Shown in pieces: positions 8,728 through 17,138 of a DNA stretch of 64,000 nt; position 1 is the stretch's first letter, and each line of letters begins with the position of its first letter. Under the pieces are notes generated by a model. That model did no database searches and had not been told where the DNA came from. It saw nothing but the letters and a program-made list of their open reading frames with translations. The position numbers and the translations under genes were made by a program. This DNA comes from Proteinivorax tanatarense (GTDB lineage Bacteria; Bacillota; Proteinivoracia; Proteinivoracales; Proteinivoracaceae), in assembly GCF_040267685.1 (NCBI RefSeq), contig NZ_CP158367.1, positions 682,001 through 746,000 of the forward strand, written 5' to 3'.

Positions 8728-9095
8728 AGATGGTGGAGGATAAAGGTCAAGACTTAGCAGAAAACAAAAAAGGGAAAGAGGTAATAGAACAAAAAGGAGA
8801 CAAAAGAAGATCTTTTATCAGTCACAAGTGTGATTTGATGTTTTATGTCTTTATATGTTTTTTAGTGGTAATGACCTTAATAATCCTTGCTGAGGTAAAA
8901 TATCTTTATGACAATAACTTTTTATCTAGCATGAGAGAAATACCTGAAATAAATCAGCGAGAATTTTTTACAATATACATTAGATTGCTACTCCAGTCCT
9001 TTGCAATACCTCTCGCCAATATCGCCTTGATGACAATCTTTTATTTTGAGGTTAGAAAAATACAAGACAGAGCTAAAGCTAAAGGCTATGGTTAA
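8724..9095 (+). CDS. Membrane protein of unknown function, coupled to the previous gene
   Basis: 123 residues. I chose the ATG at 8724 because GGAGGGG lies 6-9 bases upstream and the start overlaps the previous stop; the frame also opens earlier at 8691. A charged N-terminal 35 residues (many Lys/Glu) precede two hydrophobic segments (about 42-62 and 87-109) and a basic tail. No family recognised. The pairing with 8314 suggests a two-part membrane protein whose role may relate to the PLP enzyme that follows. Confidence 0.6.
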   Translation: MKMVEDKGQDLAENKKGKEVIEQKGDKRRSFISHKCDLMFYVFICFLVVMTLIILAEVKYLYDNNFLSSMREIPEINQREFFTIYIRLLLQSFAIPLANIALMTIFYFEVRKIQDRAKAKGYG

Positions 9096-9118
9096 AAAAA
9101 TAAATAGGAGGCTCAAAT

Positions 9119-10114
9119 ATGGATTTAACACATTTGCCAAGAAAAAGGTATACAGAGTTTGTTACACCTATTAAAAATATGGAAAAGTTAACTGAAGTTT
9201 TAGGGGGACCTAATTTATACATTAAAAGGGATGACCTATTAGGGCTGACTGCTGGTGGCAATAAAACTAGAAAGCTAGAGTTTTTAATTGCAGATGCCAT
9301 AGAAAAAGGTTCAGACACAATTATTACCGCTGGGGGAGTTCAGTCGAACCATTGTCGTTTGACGTTAGCGGCAGCTAATAAAGAAAACCTAAAATGCATT
9401 TTAGTTCTGGAAGAAAGTGCAGCTGTAAAACATGACACTGAAAGAAGTGGTAACTTCTTTCTTTATCAACTTATGGGGGCAGAGGATGTTAGGATTGTTC
9501 CCAATGGAACTGATGTATTTGAAGAAATGGACAAAGTAGCAGAAGAAGTAGCTATTAAAGGTGGGAAGCCTTATAAAATTCCAGTAGGAGGGTCGAATGC
9601 TATAGGAGCAACGGGATATGTAGCTTGCGCTCAAGAAATTATACAACAATCTTTTTCTGAAGGCATGATTTTTGACTATGTAGTGTGTACTAGTGGAAGT
9701 GGGGGTATGCATGCTGGCTTAGTAACAGGGTTTCAAGCAAACCAAAGTAAAACTAAGGTTTTAGGTATCAGCATAAGTAGAAGTAAAGAACAAATGGAGC
9801 CCAAAGTTATGAAATTGATAAAGGATACGTCCAGCCGTTTAAAACTAGAGAAGACCATTAGTTCTGATACAGTTACTTGTTATGATAATTATATAGGGGA
9901 CGGCTATGCGCTACCCACAAAAGAAATGGTGGGAGCTGTAAAGTTAGTAGCAAAAACCGAAGGGATACTACTGGACCCAGTTTATACAGGTAAAACCATG
10001 TCGGGTTTAATTGATTTAATCAAAAAAGGTCGTTTTGATTCCAAGGATAATGTTTTATTTATTCACTCTGGTGGAGCACCAGCTTTATATGCTTATACTT
10101 CTGAATTTTTGTAA
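9119..10114 (+). CDS. dcyD: D-cysteine desulfhydrase / ACC deaminase family PLP enzyme
   Basis: 331 residues, full length, AGGAGG before ATG. A fold-type II PLP enzyme: AGGNKTRKLEF carries the PLP lysine (about Lys49), GGVQSNHCR the serine/asparagine loop, and CTSGSGGMHAGL the phosphate-binding glycines. DcyD turns D-cysteine into pyruvate, sulfide and ammonia; close relatives act on other D-amino acids or on aminocyclopropane carboxylate, so the substrate is less sure than the family. Last gene of an operon with two membrane proteins 23 bases upstream. No terminator is obvious after it. Confidence 0.8.
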   Translation: MDLTHLPRKRYTEFVTPIKNMEKLTEVLGGPNLYIKRDDLLGLTAGGNKTRKLEFLIADAIEKGSDTIITAGGVQSNHCRLTLAAANKENLKCILVLEESAAVKHDTERSGNFFLYQLMGAEDVRIVPNGTDVFEEMDKVAEEVAIKGGKPYKIPVGGSNAIGATGYVACAQEIIQQSFSEGMIFDYVVCTSGSGGMHAGLVTGFQANQSKTKVLGISISRSKEQMEPKVMKLIKDTSSRLKLEKTISSDTVTCYDNYIGDGYALPTKEMVGAVKLVAKTEGILLDPVYTGKTMSGLIDLIKKGRFDSKDNVLFIHSGGAPALYAYTSEFL

Positions 10115-10217
10115 GTTATGACCTGGAGACTTATCAGCCCCAAATACTTAATTAGTAGGCACACAAATAACTTGACTTTAAATATTACTTAGGGGAATAT
10201 GTCAGAAGTTTGAATTA

Positions 10218-10226
10218 TGCTATAAT
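10218..10226 (+). promoter_or_regulatory. Extended -10 promoter for the acetyltransferase gene
   Basis: TGCTATAAT is a perfect extended -10 box about 30 bases before the start at 10254. The -35 region is poor, as is common with extended -10 promoters. Confidence 0.5.
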
Positions 10227-10253
10227 CTAGTTAGTAAATTAGGGAGGATGTTG

Positions 10254-10769
10254 ATGTTAAAAGAGATTTTCTCCAATCGGATTTTGTTGTCTTATACCAC
10301 AGATGAACATTTGCCTATTGTTATAGATATGGAAAAAAAGAACTCAAAATTTGTGTTTTCTTGGACTGAAGAACAACATAAAAAAGAGATTGCTGATCCA
10401 GATAAATTACATTTAGTGATAAAAAGTAAATTAAATGATAGATTGCTAGGATATATAATAATTGGTGGACTGAAATCTAAAGATAAATCTATGGAGCTCA
10501 AAAGGATAGTAGTAAACGAAAAAGGGTGTGGATATGGCAAAGAATCTATTGGTTTAATAAAAAAATTCTGTTTTGATGTGAAGGGTTTTCATAGATTATG
10601 GCTTGACGTTTTTGATGATAATAAAGCTGCCATAAGATTATATCTTAAGGAAGGTTTTGTAAAAGAGGGACTGATGCGAGAGTGTAAAAAAAACGGTGAA
10701 GCCTACCGTTCTATGTTTTTAATGTCAATTTTAGAGCACGAATATAACAAAGCTGCCACAATTAAATGA
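10254..10769 (+). CDS. GNAT-family N-acetyltransferase (RimJ/RimL-like)
   Basis: 171 residues. The ATG at 10254 is chosen because AGGGAGG (10241-10247) gives correct spacing; the ATG at 10248 abuts that site. The acetyl-CoA fold is visible: LKRIVVNEKGCGYGKESIGL (motif A, here GxGYGK) and RLWLDVFDDNKAAIRLYLKEGFVKEG (the 'N..A...Y...GF' end). Such enzymes transfer acetyl from acetyl-CoA to amines of proteins or small molecules; the substrate is unknown. Stands alone. Confidence 0.8.
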   Translation: MLKEIFSNRILLSYTTDEHLPIVIDMEKKNSKFVFSWTEEQHKKEIADPDKLHLVIKSKLNDRLLGYIIIGGLKSKDKSMELKRIVVNEKGCGYGKESIGLIKKFCFDVKGFHRLWLDVFDDNKAAIRLYLKEGFVKEGLMRECKKNGEAYRSMFLMSILEHEYNKAATIK

Positions 10770-10930
10770 GATAGGTATTAAAAATAGTAATTGGAGCATG
10801 ATTTTGATATTTTAAAAGAGCTGTACATCTTAATAACTTCTGATAATATAAGTAATCTTGTGGAATTAAAACTCAACTTATAGTAGTTCTTCTAGTGTTT
10901 AAACTACAATCATGGGGCATTTAGTTAAAA

Positions 10931-10968
10931 ACTCCAGTAGACAAATTAACCTTACTGTCTACTGGAGT
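10931..10968 (-). terminator. Terminator of the subtilase gene
   Basis: Perfect 13-bp stem (10931-10943 with 10956-10968). On the minus strand it is followed by TTTTT, and it lies 10 bases past the subtilase stop codon. Confidence 0.85.
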
Positions 10969-10977
10969 ATCAGGTTA

Positions 10978-12090
10978 TTAGTAACTTATTGCATACAAGT
11001 ATGCTTCATGAGCATCTATTAACCCATTGCCGTACCTTGAGGGATTATTCCACATATCATTTGCTGAGTCGTTGATAATATCTCTAACCTGTTGATTAGT
11101 TAGATTTTCATTGGCAGACCAAACAAGGGCTGCTACACCTGCTGCATGAGGACATGCCATAGATGTTCCACTCATTGATCCATAACCGCCATTATAAGTT
11201 GTGCTTAGAATATTGCTACCTGGAGCCATTATTTCCAAATCGGGACCGGTGCTAGAAAAACTTGAACGACTATCGCTAGATGTGGTTGAACCAACTGCCA
11301 TCACAGAAGGGTACTTTGCTGGATAACCAATGTTGTCACCCCAACCGAAAAAATTTCCGCTGTTGCCGGCAGCAGCTACTACCAAAAGGCCAGCATCGGT
11401 AGCAGCATTACAAGCATCTTCTAAGGCTACAGAGCCGACGCTACCACCTAAACTCATATTGATTATATCCATATTATTGTTCATTGACCAGTAGATACCT
11501 TCAATAATGCCGCTGTATGACCCGCTACCTCTACTGTCCAAGACTTTTACTCCATATAAGTCTACTTGCGGGGATACTCCTATTACCCCATAGTGATTAT
11601 CCAAGGCAGCTATAGTTCCCGCAACATGAGTTCCGTGTCCATTGTCATCATTATAGCTTCCACCAAAAACACTGTAGCCACCCATGACATTAAGGTCTTC
11701 GTGATTTAGCAATATTCCTGTGTCCAAAACAGAAACCCTAATTCCGTCGCCATACTGATTATCGCTATGAACATCAGGTGCGTTAACTCTGTCAATACCC
11801 CAAGGTACAGTTTGATTTAAAGCTTTAACTTCGGCATCAGGTTCAACATACTTGACATTGGGATGACTCTCCATAGTTTGCACAGTGTGAGCAGGTAGCT
11901 CCATAACCACTGCGTTGATAAAATCAAACTCTTTAACGACCTTTCCTTCAGTGTTTTGAATTACATTTTTATCAATACCTTTTTCAAAACCAACTATAAC
12001 CCTTTCAAATTCTACAGGTCTAGCCATACTAAACCCTGACGACACCAATATTAACATAAAGGTTAATAATAAACATGCTAACTTCTTAAT
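10978..12090 (-). CDS. Secreted subtilisin-like serine protease, probable ATT start
   Basis: About 370 residues. Order: signal peptide (KKLACLLLTFMLILVSSGFSMA), inhibitor I9-type propeptide (about 25-90), then an S8 catalytic domain with the triad Asp123 (VSVLDTGI), His152 (NGHGTHVAG) and Ser310 (SGTSMACPHAAG), plus oxyanion Asn243 (AAAGNSGN). The first ATG (12057) lies inside the signal peptide and has no ribosome site. GGAG at 12100-12103 instead points to an in-frame ATT at 12090-12088, which restores the basic n-region. It is probably autoprocessed and used for extracellular protein breakdown. Stands alone. Confidence 0.92.
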   Translation of the reverse strand: MKKLACLLLTFMLILVSSGFSMARPVEFERVIVGFEKGIDKNVIQNTEGKVVKEFDFINAVVMELPAHTVQTMESHPNVKYVEPDAEVKALNQTVPWGIDRVNAPDVHSDNQYGDGIRVSVLDTGILLNHEDLNVMGGYSVFGGSYNDDNGHGTHVAGTIAALDNHYGVIGVSPQVDLYGVKVLDSRGSGSYSGIIEGIYWSMNNNMDIINMSLGGSVGSVALEDACNAATDAGLLVVAAAGNSGNFFGWGDNIGYPAKYPSVMAVGSTTSSDSRSSFSSTGPDLEIMAPGSNILSTTYNGGYGSMSGTSMACPHAAGVAALVWSANENLTNQQVRDIINDSANDMWNNPSRYGNGLIDAHEAYLYAISY

Positions 12091-12387
12091 TGTAATCCAC
12101 TCCTATTTTTTATTAGTGTAAGCTAGCTAACTTTAACACTGGTATTTATCTATGTAGTTTTTAATAGAAATGTTAACAGAAAATTAATAAACGTATGAGT
12201 TTGTATAATCCTATAGTTATTTTTAATAAAAAAATAGGGCTGAGTATTTAGTAGAGTAAAAATATGTTTTTGTTTATAAGCTATAAATCATACTAGTTTA
12301 ATTATAATATAATCCTATAAATTAGAGGATAAAGGTTATTTTTGATGAATAAAGTATATTATAAGAGTTTGTAAGGGGGAAAAGTGT

Positions 12388-13443
12388 TTGAAAATAAAAG
12401 TTTTGAAAATAGTTGGAGTGGCAACTTTAGCGATTCTACTGGTGCTAACAGTTTTTTGGTTTTCACTGCCCCTAATAAGTCAGCAGCGTTTGGGTAAAGA
12501 GTTATCACAGGATTTGGGAGTGCCATCCCCTGCTATAATTGCCCATAGAGGAGCTTCTCATTTGGCTCCAGAATCTACAGCTCCTGCTTATAAGCTGGCC
12601 AGGGATATAGGAGCTGACTATTTAGAAGCGGATTTACAACGAACAAAAGATGGGGTTATTGTTGTTTTTCATGATGAAGCATTGAAAAGAACAAGCGACA
12701 TCGAAACTGTATTTCCAGAAAAGGCTGAGCAACCTCTAAGTGAGTTTACCTATAAGGAGTTAAAACAACTAGATACAGGAGGTTGGTTTAATGAAAAATT
12801 CCCTGATCAAGCTAGAGACTCCTATGTGGGTTTAAATATTTTGACTTTAGATGAGCTTATTGACATCGCGGAATCAGGAAATAATAATCCAGGATTATAT
12901 CTTGAAACAAAATTTGCAGATAAATATCCTGGGATAGAAAAAGATATAATAGAGATATTAGAAAGACGAGGCTGGATTGATGGGAAACCTAAGTTTTCAG
13001 ATCCTGAAAGAAAGGTTAATGATAAGTTAGGTGTTGCTACAGTAAATGTTATGGAACGAGATTCAAGACTTATATTTCAATCCTTTTATTCGCACAGCAT
13101 TGAAGAATTTAATAGCTTGGCCCCTTCAGTTCTGAGGGTTACGTTAATAAGTAAAGATATAGAAGAAAAATATGGCTGGGAAAACATTATAGAAGAAACG
13201 GTTGCAACATCTGATGGCATAGGACCAGTAGGTAATTTAGCATTACCCTGGCGCGTCAATAAAGTGCATAAAAAGGGCTTGATTGTTCACGCTTATACAA
13301 TAAACTCACCATTTCAAATGAGAATACTTCATAGGTCTGGTGTGGATGGGATTTTTACAGACAGGCCTGAACTAGCCCTTGAAGTTTACGACCGAACAAA
13401 TCAAATAGAATTAGATAAAATATTCCACAATATAGGATATTAA
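12388..13443 (+). CDS. Glycerophosphodiester phosphodiesterase with N-terminal membrane anchor
   Basis: 351 residues from TTG, GGGGG-type site upstream. An N-terminal hydrophobic helix (about 8-28) serves as anchor or uncleaved signal. The GDPD barrel follows: IIAHRGASHLAPEST (catalytic His and Arg), EADLQRTKDG (metal Glu/Asp) and VVFHDE (second His), with VHAYTIN and GVDGIFTDRPE near the end. It hydrolyses glycerophosphodiesters from phospholipid head groups, or teichoic-acid-like polymers, to glycerol-3-phosphate and an alcohol, probably outside the membrane. A small membrane protein follows 15 bases later. Confidence 0.9.
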   Translation: MKIKVLKIVGVATLAILLVLTVFWFSLPLISQQRLGKELSQDLGVPSPAIIAHRGASHLAPESTAPAYKLARDIGADYLEADLQRTKDGVIVVFHDEALKRTSDIETVFPEKAEQPLSEFTYKELKQLDTGGWFNEKFPDQARDSYVGLNILTLDELIDIAESGNNNPGLYLETKFADKYPGIEKDIIEILERRGWIDGKPKFSDPERKVNDKLGVATVNVMERDSRLIFQSFYSHSIEEFNSLAPSVLRVTLISKDIEEKYGWENIIEETVATSDGIGPVGNLALPWRVNKVHKKGLIVHAYTINSPFQMRILHRSGVDGIFTDRPELALEVYDRTNQIELDKIFHNIGY

Positions 13444-13458
13444 CTGGAGGTGACAGGG

Positions 13459-13707
13459 GTGGGGATTATAATTAGTTTAATCGCGGTACTACCTCTGCTA
13501 CTTATTTTTGTTGCAATAATAGCAGTACTTGAACTAAACAACCAATATGGGTCTTTAACAAGCTATCTAACTAAGGATTGGCGTTATCATTATGATTTGA
13601 AAAATAGAAAATTAATAAAAACCATTGATAAAATTAGGGAAAAGAAGGGTATAAACTATTTTATAGTGTTACTAATTATTTTCGTTGTTTTTATTTTAAC
13701 AAAATAA
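13459..13707 (+). CDS. Small membrane protein of unknown function
   Basis: 82 residues from the GTG at 13459, placed by GGAGGT at 13446-13451. One hydrophobic helix at each end (about 2-24 and 66-81) flanks a basic middle (YHYDLKNRKLIKTIDKIREKK). No family recognised. It follows the phosphodiesterase by 15 bases and shares its terminator, so the two form one transcript. Confidence 0.6.
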   Translation: MGIIISLIAVLPLLLIFVAIIAVLELNNQYGSLTSYLTKDWRYHYDLKNRKLIKTIDKIREKKGINYFIVLLIIFVVFILTK

Positions 13708-13713
13708 AAGGAT

Positions 13714-13750
13714 AAGAACCCAACTCAAATATAAAAAGAGTTGGGTTCTT
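13714..13750. terminator. Bidirectional terminator
   Basis: Perfect 13-bp stem (13714-13726 with 13738-13750) between the convergent genes ending at 13707 and 13819. T-rich ends occur on both strands. Confidence 0.85.
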
Positions 13751-13818
13751 GTTAAATAACAGATGAAAATAAGGTTAAGTAGCTACAAAGCTTTTTAAAA
13801 CCCTTTTTCAAGCGTCTG

Positions 13819-15375
13819 TTAGTTATCTCTATTTAAAGTTTCTAGGGCTCTGCTAGCGAGACTTTTAAAATTGTCTCTCCATGATGTTGCACCGGATATG
13901 GCATCTAAGTCATCGGGTTGCTGTGTTTGTTGAAAGGTATCTTCCATTTGTTGTACTAATTCCGGAGGGTTAACATCAGGATACTGCTCCTGCCAATTAC
14001 TTAAATAAGGTTCATCAAATTTTTTATTAACCCCATTTCTATAATCACTAAAGTCCACACTAGTCAATTCTTCTCCAGAAGTAGTCAAAAGCAACTGTGG
14101 CCTATCACCTCTAGCGTTCATTTCCCCCATAAATACATAGATTTGGTCATAATTAGCAATATCAGATTGATCAGCTTGGATAAAAGAACCTATGGATAAC
14201 TTTTTAAGGTTTAACCCCCATGATGTGGCACCAGTTGTGGCATCCACTAAATTTGGGTCTTGAGTGTTTATTACATCTTCTTCCCGTTCTTCTATTATGG
14301 AGATAGGGTCAACTTCTGGATAGGCATCTGTCCAGCTTTCCAGATATTCTTGATTTTCTCTTTTAGAGTTGCCGTCTTCATCAATTTCATCATAATAGAA
14401 AGAGCGGATATCTCCGTCAATTACCTCAATAAGTAATTGGGGAGTCCAGCCTCTTTCGCTTGGGTTACCATAAACTTCATAATTGCCATCAATTAACTGA
14501 TAATCTGGTTGGGAGCGTGCTTTACCCAATGCTAAGTTTGATAGCTTGACAAAGTTAGAATAAGAACCGGTAGCTCCTGTGGCCACATCTATATCATTTG
14601 GATTTTGTCTCTTTAGAAGTTGATTTTCCATGTTTTCAATTAAAGCAAGTGGATCCACATCAGGATTTTGGTTTTTCCAGTTCTCTATATATTCGGGATT
14701 GTCTAATTTACTATTGTTGTCTTCATCATATTCGTTATACTCAACGTTGGTTATTTCTCCGTCAGCTATGTCAAGCCTAAGTTGAGGTTGCCAACCTCTA
14801 CCATCTCTTGGTCTAACGGTTACATATTCTCCATCTCCTGGGGGGATGTTTTGGTCAGTTATATATACTGAATTTGCAAATATATTTTCATATATAGACC
14901 ATCCCATAAGAGGAACAATGTCTCTTGATGCAATATAAAAATCATTTTGATATTCAATTATATTTGCAGGAGTTAAATTGGTGTTGTTTAAATACAGCTT
15001 TAAGTCATCATTTTCACCAGGTTGTGGATTTTCAAGTTCTTCATCTTCTGTTATCATCAGTAGAAGATTATCTCCTTGTTCAAAAGTTAGTTCAAATGTG
15101 TCATTGTACTCAGATAACTCCAATGCAGGTAGATATACCAGACCCTTATCTACTATAGGATAGTTTTCAAGATCTAATTCCTCATCGTTTAAGTATATAC
15201 TTCCATCAAACTGATCGTACTCTTGTGGCTGTGCCTCTTCCTCCTCAGGTAGCCCAGTATCTCCATCAGGAGTCGGCTCCTGTCCATCAGGTGTTCCAGT
15301 GTCTCTGGCCAAAAAGAAAATTAGTAGCAAAGCCACTACCACAATTCCTACGATAAAAGACGTTCTTTTTGACAT
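13819..15375 (-). CDS. Membrane-anchored extracellular protein with three FMN-binding-type repeats
   Basis: 518 residues from the ATG at 15375 (AGGAGG upstream; the longer frame to 15480 lacks a site). One transmembrane anchor (about 6-23) and an acidic Pro/Glu linker are followed by a stalk domain resembling the copper amine oxidase N-terminal fold (about 57-175). Then come three repeats of about 110 residues, each 'DGRG.qPqL.l.i.dGeI..v.y.e.de..nsK' and ending in Dxx[ST]GAT: D263-T269, D378-T384 and D491-T497. That is the signature where ApbE enzymes attach FMN covalently to Thr. The protein could therefore carry three flavins outside the cell for electron transfer. No apbE gene is in the window. 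Flavinylation is inferred. Confidence 0.75.
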   Translation of the reverse strand: MSKRTSFIVGIVVVALLLIFFLARDTGTPDGQEPTPDGDTGLPEEEEAQPQEYDQFDGSIYLNDEELDLENYPIVDKGLVYLPALELSEYNDTFELTFEQGDNLLLMITEDEELENPQPGENDDLKLYLNNTNLTPANIIEYQNDFYIASRDIVPLMGWSIYENIFANSVYITDQNIPPGDGEYVTVRPRDGRGWQPQLRLDIADGEITNVEYNEYDEDNNSKLDNPEYIENWKNQNPDVDPLALIENMENQLLKRQNPNDIDVATGATGSYSNFVKLSNLALGKARSQPDYQLIDGNYEVYGNPSERGWTPQLLIEVIDGDIRSFYYDEIDEDGNSKRENQEYLESWTDAYPEVDPISIIEEREEDVINTQDPNLVDATTGATSWGLNLKKLSIGSFIQADQSDIANYDQIYVFMGEMNARGDRPQLLLTTSGEELTSVDFSDYRNGVNKKFDEPYLSNWQEQYPDVNPPELVQQMEDTFQQTQQPDDLDAISGATSWRDNFKSLASRALETLNRDN

Positions 15376-15524
15376 GAAAAAACCTCCTATTGTTTTTATG
15401 TTATATTTTTCTAAGTAACACCGAAAAGACGTCATTATTAGATTGTATTTTGTTGAAATCTGAACCAGCTGTTTGATCATCTATAATATCTATTATTTGA
15501 CATGTTGAGAGGGTTTATACAGAA

Positions 15525-15572
15525 AAAAAGTAAAGGGCTAAATCACTACTATTTTAAGAAGTGATATAGCCC
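15525..15572 (-). terminator. Terminator of the metal exporter gene
   Basis: A 13-bp stem (15535-15547 with 15560-15572, one mismatch). On the minus strand it is followed by a T-run (plus-strand A7 at about 15523-15529). It lies 7 bases past the exporter's stop codon. Confidence 0.8.
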
Positions 15573-15578
15573 AATGTA

Positions 15579-16772
15579 TTAAATAAAAGTTTTAATAATA
15601 TTATCTAAAGCTAACTGAACGTACTGGCCTAAGTCTGTATAAAACTCCAGCCAAAAGATAAACAATCCCATGGCTAATGCTGGTATTTTGTTAATTAACG
15701 TAGCGTAGATAGCACTTCGTCTATCCATAGCTAGCACTGGGAACAAAGCATCGCCATCTTGAGAAATTGCATTAGCAATAAGAGCTGCAAAGGGTACTAG
15801 TCCTTGTGCAAATAAAGCAACAAAAATTATTTGTGGACCACAACCTGGGATTATTCCGACTGCTACAGCTACAAATACAGAGGCTAAACCAGCAGTTAAT
15901 AGGACACCTTCAATTACCTGTTCGCCGGCGGCGTAATCGCCTCCACCTGCTCCTAACACCAATAACTCAAAAGCCATAAATCCTACTAGCACCCATGTGG
16001 TAACGAAAGCTGTTTCTAAGGTACTATGCTTTAAGGTAGCTTTTAGTGATTTAGACTTTGCTTCTTGACTTTCTATACTATCGTCTCTAAGCCATTTTTT
16101 CCCTTTAAACATTATGCCAAGGCATAAAAGAGTTCCTGTAATTCCAATAATATCAGCAAACTCACCTAAGAAAGATGAAACCTCACCTATGTCAATCATT
16201 AATATTTCCATAGTTCCAAAAACCAAACCTACTGCAATTAAAGCCCAGAATATATAAGTTAATTTTAACCCGTTTTTTTGTTGAACTGGTGTTAAGTTGG
16301 GTTTGGGCTTTGTTGTCTTTTTCTGACCTTTTAAAATAGCCATCCTTTCTTTATACTTACCCATAATGAATGTTCCTAAGCTTGTTTTGTCAACTATATA
16401 GCCAGTTATAACCGCTGGTATAAAAGATAGAATGCATACAAGAATGTAATGATATGGGCTAGTTGGTATAAGGACGAAAGCGGAATCTCCCATAGTAGCC
16501 ATTAAAGTAGCTACAACTGTTCCAAAAGTAACGTTCCCCTTGAAGAACAGGGGCATAACAAATACCGCTCCCCCACAGCCTGGGGTTAACCCAAGTAAAG
16601 CACCAAGTACAGGCTGAAACCTTTTGGAACTTTCTATGGATTTAATAAACCTCCCAGATTTCCTGTAATTTATATAGCCAAATAGCAGTAATATTGCTCC
16701 TACAAAAACGCCGACCTCTAAAAAGGCATCTTCCGCACTTTCAAAAAAAAGTCCTAAAATTTCTAAAAACAT
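15579..16772 (-). CDS. Putative 10-TM heavy-metal exporter (ArsP_2-like family)
   Basis: 397 residues, about ten hydrophobic segments. Two halves each carry a PGCG motif in a membrane segment: GLTPGCGGAVFVMPLFF (about 63) and GIIPGCGPQIIFVALFAQG (about 315), each followed by a short Ser/Asp-containing helix (TMGDSAF; SQDGDALFP). This internal duplication with paired Cys is typical of the putative 10TM heavy-metal exporter family. The substrate is not established. It faces a DtxR-family regulator across a 366-base divergent region with repeated TTTAGG/CCTAA sites, so expression is probably metal-responsive. Confidence 0.75.
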   Translation of the reverse strand: MFLEILGLFFESAEDAFLEVGVFVGAILLLFGYINYRKSGRFIKSIESSKRFQPVLGALLGLTPGCGGAVFVMPLFFKGNVTFGTVVATLMATMGDSAFVLIPTSPYHYILVCILSFIPAVITGYIVDKTSLGTFIMGKYKERMAILKGQKKTTKPKPNLTPVQQKNGLKLTYIFWALIAVGLVFGTMEILMIDIGEVSSFLGEFADIIGITGTLLCLGIMFKGKKWLRDDSIESQEAKSKSLKATLKHSTLETAFVTTWVLVGFMAFELLVLGAGGGDYAAGEQVIEGVLLTAGLASVFVAVAVGIIPGCGPQIIFVALFAQGLVPFAALIANAISQDGDALFPVLAMDRRSAIYATLINKIPALAMGLFIFWLEFYTDLGQYVQLALDNIIKTFI

Positions 16773-16830
16773 TTTTTCAACCTCCGTTAATTTTGTTATA
16801 AAAGTTAGTTGTGGGAAACTTTTGTATCTA

Positions 16831-16899
16831 CCCTAACATATGCCTAAACTACTAGATGGGTGCGGAATAATTTTTAGGCATTTATCATAAATTTTAGGA
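16831..16899. promoter_or_regulatory. Cluster of CCTAA/TTTAGG sites, candidate DtxR-family operator
   Basis: CCTAA at 16832 and CCTAAA at 16843 are followed by TTTAGG at 16873 and TTTTAGG near 16893. The inner pair forms a 9-bp inverted repeat, ATGCCTAAA (16840-16848) with TTTAGGCAT (16873-16881). DtxR/IdeR boxes are built from TTAGG and CCTAA half-sites. The location between the exporter and a DtxR-like gene supports an operator; binding is inferred. Confidence 0.45.
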
Positions 16900-17064
16900 T
16901 AAAGGAAAAATTAATTAGTTGGGGCTTGAACAATTGAAAAGTAAGTTGTAATGGGGCTATATTCAGTCTTAAAAATCGATGCTTGTGAGTGAAAGTTATT
17001 TAACTCAAAATGACAAATGCTTAAGATGAGAATAGAAAAAGATTTTCTTCTCTAGAAATAAAAA

Positions 17065-17098
17065 CCAAGCTTTACTTTTGCCTTGCTGGTAAAGCTCT
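17065..17098 (+). promoter_or_regulatory. Hairpin in the leader of the DtxR-family gene
   Basis: AGCTTTAC (17068-17075) pairs with GTAAAGCT (17089-17096), extended outward by CCA and TGG with one bulge. It lies 40 bases before the start codon and has no T-run, so it is not a classic terminator. It could be an operator for the regulator or a leader structure. No known riboswitch was recognised. Confidence 0.35.
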
Positions 17099-17138
17099 GG
17101 GTATAAGAATTATGCGATTGTAAAAAGGGGGAGCAATA

